Assembly: GCA_003453455.1 (NCBI GenBank)
Contig: DMLG01000096.1
Location: forward strand, 1-7,028
Source of the DNA: Clostridiales bacterium
GTDB lineage: Bacteria > Bacillota > Clostridia > UBA1381
DNA length: 7,028 bases
Reading direction: 5' to 3'
The notes under the pieces were generated by a model. It did no database searches. It was not told the origin of the DNA and was given only the letters and a program-made list of their open reading frames with translations. This document shows, piece by piece, positions 1 through 5,922 of this stretch. Both the position numbers and the translations under genes were made by a program. How positions within the stretch are numbered: position 1 is the first letter of the stretch; every line of letters starts with the position of its first letter.

Positions 1-332
1 ATGCGCTTATGTCAATCGGAACTATTGAAAACCTGCCCCTTTTTACCGCTGTTTCCGAAAATATAGGCATTTTGCCGATGCAAAAGGTATTTTCGGATGC
101 TATATCAAAACACGATTTAAAACTTTCAGAAGCCGATAACCTGACGCTTTTGGAGTTTTCGCAAAATCTGGGGGCTTTGGATACCGATGCGCAGATTAAA
201 AGTATTCTGCATACCAAAGAGCTTTTAAAAAATGCCCAGGCTGAGGCATATGAGGAGTATAAAAAATACGGCCGTCTGTATCGCAATATTGGATTTTTAT
301 TAGGAATTTTATTTTCGCTTATTCTTTTTTAG
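1..332 (+). CDS. spoIIIAB: Stage III sporulation protein AB, 3' part (partial)
   Basis: This is the C-terminal part of SpoIIIAB, a small mother-cell membrane protein of the SpoIIIA-SpoIIQ channel that links mother cell and forespore during engulfment. The reading frame is open from base 3 to the TAG at 330-332, giving about 109 codons. The full family length is about 170 residues, so the 5' third lies outside the window. The ATG at 9 is internal, because codons GCG CTT precede it in frame. Visible family marks are the FSQNLGALDTDAQ segment (an 'LG..D...Q' pattern), a following charged helix with KELLKNAQAEAYEEYKKYG, and a single C-terminal membrane segment, NIGFLLGILFSLILF. It is followed after 11 bases by spoIIIAC, in the usual operon order. 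The identification rests on both sequence and synteny. Confidence 0.93.
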   Translation, partial: ALMSIGTIENLPLFTAVSENIGILPMQKVFSDAISKHDLKLSEADNLTLLEFSQNLGALDTDAQIKSILHTKELLKNAQAEAYEEYKKYGRLYRNIGFLLGILFSLILF

Positions 333-343
333 CAGGTGATGAA

Positions 344-538
344 ATGAATGTTGATTTGATTTTTAAGGTTGCGGGAGTAGGAATTGTTGTAGCTGTTTTA
401 AATCAGCTTTTAATCCGCTCGGGGCGTGAGGAGCAAGCGCTTTTAACAACTATTGCAGGACTTATTGTAGTGCTCTATGTTCTCACCTCCGAAATAGGCA
501 ATCTTTTTGAGTCAATAAAACAAATTTTTGATTTATAA
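344..538 (+). CDS. spoIIIAC: Stage III sporulation protein AC
   Basis: SpoIIIAC is a very small integral membrane subunit of the SpoIIIA-SpoIIQ channel. The 64-residue product matches the family's typical length. It has two hydrophobic helices, roughly residues 5-23 (FKVAGVGIVVAVLNQLL) and 32-50 (ALLTTIAGLIVVLYVLTS), joined by a short polar turn (RSGREEQ). The N-terminal membrane helix with the following LNQLL and 'SGR.EQA' pattern is typical of SpoIIIAC. A clear ribosome binding site, AGGTGA at 334-339, lies 4 bases before the ATG. The gene sits 11 bases after spoIIIAB and 3 bases before spoIIIAD, so it is part of the same transcript. In B. subtilis this operon is under sigma-E control in the mother cell; the promoter itself is outside the window. 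Confidence 0.96.
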   Translation: MNVDLIFKVAGVGIVVAVLNQLLIRSGREEQALLTTIAGLIVVLYVLTSEIGNLFESIKQIFDL

Positions 539-541
539 ATT

Positions 542-934
542 ATGGACATTTTAAAAATTATTATGATAGGCATAATTGGCACATTTTTGTCAATGACCGT
601 GCGTGCATATAAGCCTGAGCTTGGCGTTATAACAGCCCTTTCTACGGCTTTTTTGATGTTGTTTTTTTCTGTGCCGCACCTTGCGGCTATTGTGGAGGGA
701 ATAAATGAACTTTCGGAAAATGCGCAAATAGACGGCTTTTTCATAAAATCGGTAATCAAAATAATAGGAATTGCTTACATCACGCAGTTTTCATCAGAGC
801 TTGCAAAGGACGCAAATGAAGCTTTGCTTTCAAAAAAGCTGGAGCTTGTCGGCAAAATAAGTATAATTGCGCTAATGATGCCCGTTATCAGCGGTTTAAT
901 TTCCGCTGTTTTGGATACTTTGGCAAATTTTTAG
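542..934 (+). CDS. spoIIIAD: Stage III sporulation protein AD
   Basis: SpoIIIAD is a membrane subunit of the mother-cell side of the SpoIIIA-SpoIIQ channel. The 130-residue protein is the usual size. It shows an N-terminal membrane helix (ILKIIMIGIIGTFLSMTV), a second one (GVITALSTAFLMLFFSV), the diagnostic core KSVIKIIGIAYITQFSSELA with DANEALLSKKLELVGK behind it, and a C-terminal hydrophobic stretch (ISIIALMMPVISGLISAVL). The ATG at 542 lies 3 bases after the spoIIIAC stop. There is no recognisable Shine-Dalgarno sequence: the bases ahead are essentially all A and T. Translation is therefore probably coupled to spoIIIAC. No better start exists, because the first helix begins right after this ATG. 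Confidence 0.95.
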   Translation: MDILKIIMIGIIGTFLSMTVRAYKPELGVITALSTAFLMLFFSVPHLAAIVEGINELSENAQIDGFFIKSVIKIIGIAYITQFSSELAKDANEALLSKKLELVGKISIIALMMPVISGLISAVLDTLANF

Positions 935-943
935 GAGTAGATA

Positions 944-2008
944 ATGCGAAAACTGATTTTTACATTATTTTTCCTTTTCATTATATCCCTCCCCGCATAT
1001 GCTGAGGAATATGAGATAAAGGGAAACGACCTTTTTAATAATACCGTGTCCGATATTACAGAAGGAAATTTCAGTCTCAATCCCATAACCTTAATAAACG
1101 GTTTTTTTGACAGCTTTTTTTATGAGTTAAAAAATACCAGGACGCTTCTAAAAACAATTCTGCTAATTGCTGTGGCAGCGGGACTTGTGCGTATTCTTTC
1201 GGGTGCTTTTGAAAGCTCTCAGGCGACTGATGCGGCAGGGCTTGCCTGCTTTTTACTGCTTTCACTATCTGCTATAAAAGTTTTTGCAGAAGTCGCAGGA
1301 TACGCAGCAGACACCATACATACATTGTGTGATTTTATTACGAAATTTGAGCCGATTTTCATAGCTATGCTCGTATCCTCAGGCGCTGTAACGCAAGCCT
1401 CGGCATTTGCTCCCGTACTTGCGGCAAGCGTGTATGTTCTTGGGCTTTTGGTTGATAAATGCATACTTCCTCTTTGCTATTTCTCTGCAATTTTAGGAAT
1501 TTGCGGAAACATTGGAAACCGCATTGAAATAGGGACTTTAACAAAACTTTTAAACTCCGTTTCAAAATGGCTTTATACCGGCATACTTACGCTTTTTACG
1601 GCTGTCCTTTCGCTTTACGGATTTAGCACAAAGGCATTTAACAGCGTTGCTGTAAAGGGCATCAAATTTGCAATGGGAAGTCTTGTACCCGTTGTGGGCG
1701 GCATACTTTCCGATACTGTTGATACCGTTTTATCGGGCGCAAACCTGCTTAAAAACGCCGTTGGCACAGCAGGTATTGTTGCGCTTTTTAGCGCCGCCAG
1801 TGCGCCCTTACTTAAAATCCTTATAATGATGCTCCTTTTAAAAGCTACCGCTGCAATCATTGAGCCTTTTTCGGAAAAACGCACCGTTAATATGCTTTTG
1901 GCAATATCGGATACCGTTAAAATAATGTTTTCAATGGTTATAACAGCGTCGCTGCTTTTCATTATATCAATAGTAATAATACTTTTATCATCGGGGGTGA
2001 GCCTTTGA
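944..2008 (+). CDS. spoIIIAE: Stage III sporulation protein AE
   Basis: SpoIIIAE is the large polytopic membrane protein of the channel. The 354-residue product is somewhat shorter than the roughly 400 residues of B. subtilis. It begins with a signal-peptide-like segment (MRKLIFTLFFLFIISLPAYA, with a plausible AYA/EE cleavage after residue 20). It then has several hydrophobic helices at about residues 68-87, 97-116, 137-170, 208-226, 273-303 and 326-350. The family core is visible at about 242-279, with FAMGSLVPVVGGILSD and DTVLSGANLLKNAVGTAGI. The start has a good ribosome site, AGGAG at 933-937, 6 bases before the ATG. The gene follows spoIIIAD after 9 bases, and its TGA overlaps the TTG start of spoIIIAF. 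Confidence 0.96.
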   Translation: MRKLIFTLFFLFIISLPAYAEEYEIKGNDLFNNTVSDITEGNFSLNPITLINGFFDSFFYELKNTRTLLKTILLIAVAAGLVRILSGAFESSQATDAAGLACFLLLSLSAIKVFAEVAGYAADTIHTLCDFITKFEPIFIAMLVSSGAVTQASAFAPVLAASVYVLGLLVDKCILPLCYFSAILGICGNIGNRIEIGTLTKLLNSVSKWLYTGILTLFTAVLSLYGFSTKAFNSVAVKGIKFAMGSLVPVVGGILSDTVDTVLSGANLLKNAVGTAGIVALFSAASAPLLKILIMMLLLKATAAIIEPFSEKRTVNMLLAISDTVKIMFSMVITASLLFIISIVIILLSSGVSL

Positions 2009-2439
2009 AAGGGTACATAATAAGCATATGCTTATCGGCAATAATCGCATCTTTGGCAGATATTATATCTCCAAAAGAACATCAAAAATACATACGGATT
2101 TTACTTGGCTTTTTGATGCTATCGGTTATTTTATCACCTCTACCCGGAATAAAAAAAATCAAGCTCGAACCTCTAAAATCTCAAATAGCGGATAATACCG
2201 CGGTCTTTTCTGACGGCATATCAAAAAAACTGAAAGAAAATGTTGAATCGGATATTTCCGAGAGGTTAAAGGGCGAATTTGGCATAGTATGTGATGCAGA
2301 GGTGCTTTTAGAAATAGATGAACAGCACAAAATCCGTGGTGTAAAAAGGATTGAGCTATCGAAAAAAATCCCTGAAAATGCGATTGCAAGATTAAAAGAG
2401 GTTTATGGATGTGAAAGAATTGAATACAAAATTAAATGA
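2005..2439 (+). CDS. spoIIIAF: Stage III sporulation protein AF
   Basis: SpoIIIAF is a membrane-anchored subunit of the SpoIIIA-SpoIIQ channel. Two N-terminal membrane helices (about residues 2-19 and 29-48, the second holding IRILLGFLMLSVILSPLPG) are followed by a soluble domain. That domain ends in the family's pattern of strands and helix (CDAEVLLEIDEQHKIRGVKRI and, at the end, IARLKEVYGCERIEYKI). At 144 residues it is clearly shorter than the roughly 200 of B. subtilis, and the shortening falls in the soluble part. The start is a TTG at 2005, whose last two bases are shared with the spoIIIAE stop (TTGA). The sequence GGGGGTGA at 1993-2000 supplies the ribosome site 4 bases upstream. A later start would remove the first helix. 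Confidence 0.93.
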   Translation: MKGYIISICLSAIIASLADIISPKEHQKYIRILLGFLMLSVILSPLPGIKKIKLEPLKSQIADNTAVFSDGISKKLKENVESDISERLKGEFGIVCDAEVLLEIDEQHKIRGVKRIELSKKIPENAIARLKEVYGCERIEYKIK

Positions 2440-2896
2440 ATTTTTATCAAAATATGCGAATAATAAGAGCCTGTATATAATAATTATAATTGGGATTGTC
2501 TTTATGCTGCTTCCGGGATTTAGCGGCGAAAAAAATGATAATTCAAAACCGCAGAGGTGTGATGAATACTCCGATGAGGCAAGGCTTTCGGAAATTCTTT
2601 CAAAAATTTCCGGTGCCGGCAGGGTAAGCGTTATGATTACATACTATGGCACATCAGGATATAATTTGGAATTTGAAGAAAAGAGAAGCGGTGAAAACTC
2701 TGAAAATGAGGTGGTTATGGACGGTAATTCGCCATTTATCAAATCTTCATTTTATCCAAAGGTCAAAGGTGTTATTATAGTGTCAGGCGGTGCTAATAAC
2801 AGCGAAGTAAAAAAGGCACTTACAGACGCGGCCTCAGCCGTCCTTGAAGTATCAACACACAGAATATGCGTTTTGGAAGGAAAGGAAAGGAATTAG
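2405..2896 (+). CDS. spoIIIAG: Stage III sporulation protein AG (ring-forming channel component)
   Basis: SpoIIIAG is a ring-building protein. In B. subtilis it forms a large oligomeric ring in the space between the mother-cell and forespore membranes. Visible here are one membrane helix (about residues 22-38, LYIIIIIGIVFMLLPGF), then the ring-building fold: LSEILSKISGAGRVSVMITYYG (61-82), PKVKGVIIVSGGA (118-130), and the final helix and strand KKALTDAASAVLEVSTHRICVLEG. The insert between the two halves, about residues 83-117, is short. The protein has 163 residues against about 229 in B. subtilis. The first 35 bases overlap spoIIIAF. AGAGG at 2397-2401 sits only 3 bases before ATG 2405 but 9 bases before an in-frame GTG at 2411, so the true start could be two codons later. 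Confidence 0.94.
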   Translation: MDVKELNTKLNEFLSKYANNKSLYIIIIIGIVFMLLPGFSGEKNDNSKPQRCDEYSDEARLSEILSKISGAGRVSVMITYYGTSGYNLEFEEKRSGENSENEVVMDGNSPFIKSSFYPKVKGVIIVSGGANNSEVKKALTDAASAVLEVSTHRICVLEGKERN

Positions 2897-2899
2897 ATT

Positions 2900-3460
2900 A
2901 TGATGGTTCTAAAAAAGAAAGAAGTTATTGCGTCAGCACTTGTTGTGCTTATTGGAGTTGCAGGTTATCTCAACTGGTCGTATCAGGACACAATACGGGT
3001 GACAGATGGCGAAAGCTATGTCGAAGAGGCAAAAAAATTAGGAGAAGCAGAGTATGTTTCAAGTCCTAAGGATGATGTTACCGATGTGAGCGCAAATCAA
3101 TCCCCCGTTTTGGAGGAATATTTTACCGAAGCGAAGCTTTCAAAGGATAACTCACGCTCAAAAGCATTGGAAATTTTAAATCAAACAGCGACAAACGAAA
3201 GCTTTGACGGCGATGTAAGGCGCCAGGCGCAGGACAAAATCGTTTCAATTGCAGAAAATACCGAAAAAGAAACAATAATTGAAAATCTTGCAAAGGCAAA
3301 GGGATATAAAAATATTTCCGTGTATATTGACGGCGAAAGCGTGGAAATAATAGTAAAGAAAGACAATTTTTCAAGCGATGATGCAAAAACAATAAAAGAA
3401 CTTGTGACCTCAGAACTTGATACCTCTGCTAAGAATATTAAAATTATTGAGGCAAAGTAG
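2900..3460 (+). CDS. spoIIIAH: Stage III sporulation protein AH (SpoIIQ partner)
   Basis: SpoIIIAH is the mother-cell membrane protein whose extracellular domain pairs with forespore SpoIIQ to bridge the two membranes. The 186-residue protein starts with a short basic stretch (LKKKE) and one membrane helix (about 9-27), then a variable linker. The conserved domain follows from about residue 71: EEYFTEAKLSKDNSRSKAL, a helix through DVRRQAQDKIVSIAENTEKE, then IIENLAKAKGYKNISVYIDG and the final ELVTSELDTSAKNIKIIE. This is the typical SpoIIIAH YscJ-like ring-building fold. AAAGGA (2886-2891) gives the ATG at 2900 an 8-base spacing; the second ATG at 2903 is also possible. It starts 3 bases after spoIIIAG stops and is the last sporulation gene in the run. 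No terminator hairpin follows it. Confidence 0.96.
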   Translation: MMVLKKKEVIASALVVLIGVAGYLNWSYQDTIRVTDGESYVEEAKKLGEAEYVSSPKDDVTDVSANQSPVLEEYFTEAKLSKDNSRSKALEILNQTATNESFDGDVRRQAQDKIVSIAENTEKETIIENLAKAKGYKNISVYIDGESVEIIVKKDNFSSDDAKTIKELVTSELDTSAKNIKIIEAK

Positions 3461-3489
3461 TTGCAAAATATGCAATAATTTGATATAAT
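3461..3489 (+). promoter_or_regulatory. Sigma-A type promoter for the Asp23-family gene
   Basis: TTGCAA at 3461-3466 and TATAAT at 3484-3489 are separated by exactly 17 bases. The -10 is preceded by TGA (3481-3483), giving an extended -10 TGnTATAAT. Transcription would start near 3496, about 40 bases before the ATG at 3536. It begins directly after the spoIIIAH stop codon, so the Asp23-family gene can be expressed in vegetative cells independently of the sporulation operon. The -35 region also forms a small perfect inverted repeat, TTGCA-5 bases-TGCAA (3461-3475). Confidence 0.85.
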
Positions 3490-3535
3490 TGTCAAAAGAT
3501 GAGCATACCTTGTTTCAGAAAGGAACGAAATAATT

Positions 3536-3994
3536 ATGGAAGATAAGATAATTGATGAAGTTACTTTAAAAGAAGACGGCGGAAAGGTGAATATTTCAGA
3601 TGATGTTGTTGCTACCATAGCAGGAATTGCAACAGGTGAAATTGAAGGCGTTTACGGTATGTCCGGCGGTGTGGCATCAGGTATTGCCGAAAAGCTTGGC
3701 GCTAAAAAAAGTCCGCAAAAGGGTGTTAAAGTTGATGTAAAACCCGAGGGTGCGACAATCGACCTCTATGCCGTGGTTGAATTTGGCGTGCGCATTCCTG
3801 AGCTTGCGTGGAATATTCAGGAAAATGTAAAAAACAGCGTTGAAACAATGACGGGGATTACTGTTTTACGCGTAAATGTGCATATTGACGGCGTGCATTT
3901 TAAAGAAGATGAAAAGCCTGCCAAAAAGGCAAAAAAGCAGGAAAATGTGCCCGAACAGACCGATGAACCCTCTGAAATCTTGGACGAAATATGA
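3536..3994 (+). CDS. Asp23/Gls24 family envelope stress response protein (YqhY-like)
   Basis: The product is a 152-residue Asp23/Gls24 (DUF322) protein. Members are abundant, membrane-associated or cytosolic proteins linked to cell-envelope stress. The B. subtilis paralogue YqhY, coded near spoIIIA, has been tied to acetyl-CoA carboxylase control. Family marks are GKVNISDDVVATIAGIATGEI (16-36) with EGVYGMSGG, then VKVDVKPEGATIDLYAVVEFG (64-84), IPELAWNIQENVKNSVETMTG (87-107) and LRVNVHIDGVHF (111-122). The last 30 residues form a charged tail, first Lys-rich (KPAKKAKKQE), then acidic. AAAGGA at 3519-3524 precedes the ATG by 11 bases. In many Firmicutes the yqhY-like gene lies close to spoIIIAH and before nusB. 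Here accB/accC are absent between them, and a convergent operon occupies the place of nusB. The exact function is inferred from the family only. Confidence 0.92.
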   Translation: MEDKIIDEVTLKEDGGKVNISDDVVATIAGIATGEIEGVYGMSGGVASGIAEKLGAKKSPQKGVKVDVKPEGATIDLYAVVEFGVRIPELAWNIQENVKNSVETMTGITVLRVNVHIDGVHFKEDEKPAKKAKKQENVPEQTDEPSEILDEI

Positions 3995-3995
3995 T

Positions 3996-4032
3996 AAACG
4001 CCTGCAAGACAAATTCTTGCAGGCGTTTTTTT
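3996..4032 (+). terminator. Rho-independent terminator after the Asp23-family gene, possibly bidirectional
   Basis: A perfect 14-bp stem pairs 3996-4009 (AAACGCCTGCAAGA) with 4015-4028 (TCTTGCAGGCGTTT) around a 5-base loop, CAAAT. A run of seven T residues (4026-4032) begins at the end of the stem. It starts 2 bases after the Asp23-family stop codon. The convergent nucleotidyltransferase gene ends at 4032, so the same hairpin probably also stops transcription from the - strand, although the U-run on that side is broken (TTTATCATATTT). Confidence 0.93.
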
Positions 4033-5201
4033 CAGTGGTCTGTGAAGGGTGATTTTATGCCAAGGCTTTTATAAAAATCAGCCTTTTCTTTTCCCTTAGA
4101 AACATCTTTCGCAAAAATTTCACCGCGAATAAATGCAGATGTACCTCTTTTAATATATCTAAAAATTTGATAAATCCAAGCAAACGGATATAAAATCTTA
4201 TACTTTGTAAAAACTGCACAGTTTCTCACACCGGCTTTTTGCAAATACCTGAATAATCCGTCTTGCCTTATGTTCATTGTAATCGAGCTTACAGGTCTTT
4301 CCTCATAAGGATTTTTTACACCGAAATTACCGCTGAAAAACACTGTTTCGATAAACTCTTTGCATATCTTATCATCGGCGCTTTCGCACCATGAGCAATT
4401 TAACGGCAAACCCAAATATTGTTTGCACATCTTTGTAACTATTTTTGCAAATGTGCCAAGTCCTGCTTGTTCAAATAATGGCAAATACTCAGTTTCAATG
4501 GTTTTTTCATCCTTTACCGAGTTTATACACAGCATAAAATCTATTATCTGCCTTAGTCCCAATCCGCCTAAAAGGTGGTGGCGTATATGGTCGAGCAAAA
4601 GAAGGGTATTTTCTTTGTCAGAAAGCGCAGGAAACATATCATCATAAAGCGTGACCGTTCTCGCATTTTTAATTCCATTTATCAGGTGTTCTTCAATATT
4701 GTATTTTTCGTCACTGTATCGGCGATGCAGTTCGAATATAACTCTGTTCTTTATAAATGTATATTCTCTGCCGTCGCCGTGGTCGAATTGAAATTTGTAA
4801 CCGTTTTCTGAAAGCACGGAAAAAGCGGTATCAAAGGCATTTTCAGCTACAAGAATATCCACATCACCCATAGTCCTGCACGAAGGAATGGGATAGTAAA
4901 TAGCTGCGGCAGTGCCTTTAATTATTACAAAAGGTATTCCCTCGCCTTGTAACAATTCCACAAGCTTTGTTTGTTCATAAAGCATGCGTATAAAATGTGC
5001 CTGGCTCTGCGCGGCACACCGCTCCCATTCGGCAGCGAACTCTTTCGGCACAGCACGGGCAGCAAGCGCTACAACAGTTTGCGCCTTTGCCTCATCTAAA
5101 ACCTCTTGCCAGTCAATATTCTCGGGGAAATGCGGCGCTATGCCAAACAGCGATGATTTTATAAGTTCAAGAAGTGTTACTTCATTTTTATCCATTATCA
5201 T
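4032..5201 (-). CDS. NTP_transf_5-type nucleotidyltransferase family protein
   Basis: The 389-residue protein is of the uncharacterised nucleotidyltransferase family (PF14907 type). The active-site region is clear: FVIIKGTAAAIYYPIPSCR (91-109), with K95-G96 in the usual 'LKG' position and the arginine before MGDVDILV (111-118), where D113 and D115 would bind metal. E157 in VIFELHRRY (155-163) is the likely third acidic residue. A later helical motif, LLLLDHIRHHLLGGLGLRQIIDF, is also typical. The C-terminus is basic and aromatic. It is the last gene of the - strand operon, and its start overlaps the kinase gene by 14 bases. Two starts compete: ATG 5201 (AAGGA 8 bases ahead) and ATG 5195 (AGGGA 9 bases ahead). 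Some relatives act beside HprK-like kinases in peptide tailoring. The actual substrate here is unknown. Confidence 0.9.
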   Translation of the reverse strand: MIMDKNEVTLLELIKSSLFGIAPHFPENIDWQEVLDEAKAQTVVALAARAVPKEFAAEWERCAAQSQAHFIRMLYEQTKLVELLQGEGIPFVIIKGTAAAIYYPIPSCRTMGDVDILVAENAFDTAFSVLSENGYKFQFDHGDGREYTFIKNRVIFELHRRYSDEKYNIEEHLINGIKNARTVTLYDDMFPALSDKENTLLLLDHIRHHLLGGLGLRQIIDFMLCINSVKDEKTIETEYLPLFEQAGLGTFAKIVTKMCKQYLGLPLNCSWCESADDKICKEFIETVFFSGNFGVKNPYEERPVSSITMNIRQDGLFRYLQKAGVRNCAVFTKYKILYPFAWIYQIFRYIKRGTSAFIRGEIFAKDVSKGKEKADFYKSLGIKSPFTDH

Positions 5202-5922
5202 CCATCCCTTCCTTAGCTATGCGTGCGCAATCCGGCTCTAAATTACAAAAAAGAGTGTAAAAGCGCACATTTTTACCAAGTTTTTTTATAAGTTCAAGCG
5301 TTTTTTGCATATTTTTTTCATCGCTTGGGCGATAAGTCTGACCGATTATAAGCGGATAAATTTTCCCAAAATCAACAGGCTCAATTATGTTCTCTTTACC
5401 TCGAAAAAGGGTGCAAACAGCTTTCAGCGGAAGAGAAACATTACGGTTTAAACCCTCTTTACCCGCCCAAGGCGTGCCGCAGACTAAAACGCCGTTATCC
5501 GTTATTTTTATAAGAGGTTTATCCCCATTTATTATAAATGCGTCTGGGTACATTTCGCACCAAAAACGGGTATGTGTTGTTTTGCCTACACCCGACGGCG
5601 CTGTAAAAAGGTATGCGCCGCCGTCAAGTCCTAACGCAACGCCGTGCATAAGAAAAACATCAAAGTCAAGCATCTTTACTGCAATTTTTCGGTAAACAGC
5701 AAGGGTTTCAAGATATGAGTCGCAAAAATCAACATAAGGTCTTTTTTCAAATGCCGCCTCACTCCTTGCCTTTTCCCGTTCAAAGGCAATGTCTTCTGCC
5801 GTTATTTCCACCCAAAAATCGGCTTTTCCATCGGAAATATAGTCTTCACAAAGACTTAAAACCTCATCATATATACTCTTAATTCCAACATTTATATCCG
5901 CAATTTTTATTATAAATTTCAT
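5188..5922 (-). CDS. HPr-kinase-related P-loop protein (putative serine/peptide kinase)
   Basis: The 244-residue protein resembles the C-terminal kinase domain of HPr kinase/phosphorylase rather than the full enzyme of about 310 residues. The family pattern of HG, then a short strand, then the P-loop is seen: LMHGVALGLDGG (91-102), then LFTAPSGVGKTTHTRFW (105-121) with Walker A 108-116, K114 and T115. INGDKPLI (131-138) sits where HPr kinase carries its catalytic acidic pair, with D134 the candidate. GTPWAGKEGLN (149-159) is a further conserved loop of this subgroup. The N-terminal 85 residues are not an HPr kinase N-domain. True HprK control of sugar uptake is unlikely; phosphorylation of a peptide or small molecule is an inference from related cassettes. 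Its ATG shares an ATGA overlap with the peptidase stop, and a weak AGGCGG ribosome site precedes it. Confidence 0.88.
   Translation of the reverse strand: MKFIIKIADINVGIKSIYDEVLSLCEDYISDGKADFWVEITAEDIAFEREKARSEAAFEKRPYVDFCDSYLETLAVYRKIAVKMLDFDVFLMHGVALGLDGGAYLFTAPSGVGKTTHTRFWCEMYPDAFIINGDKPLIKITDNGVLVCGTPWAGKEGLNRNVSLPLKAVCTLFRGKENIIEPVDFGKIYPLIIGQTYRPSDEKNMQKTLELIKKLGKNVRFYTLFCNLEPDCARIAKEGMDDNG

Noticed and set aside
1615..1962. 115-codon open frame on the - strand
   Set aside because: Fully antisense to the well-supported spoIIIAE, with no ribosome site or family signal.
2866..3069. 67-codon + strand frame overlapping the spoIIIAG end and spoIIIAH start
   Set aside because: Out-of-frame shadow of two confidently identified genes; its sequence has no recognisable pattern.
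3181..3618. 145-codon open frame on the - strand
   Set aside because: Lies antisense to spoIIIAH, the Asp23 promoter and the Asp23 gene start; low-complexity Ser/Phe/Ile composition typical of a shadow frame.
5387..5695. 102-codon + strand frame opposite the kinase gene
   Set aside because: Antisense to the P-loop-bearing kinase coding region, which has clear motifs; no start signals.
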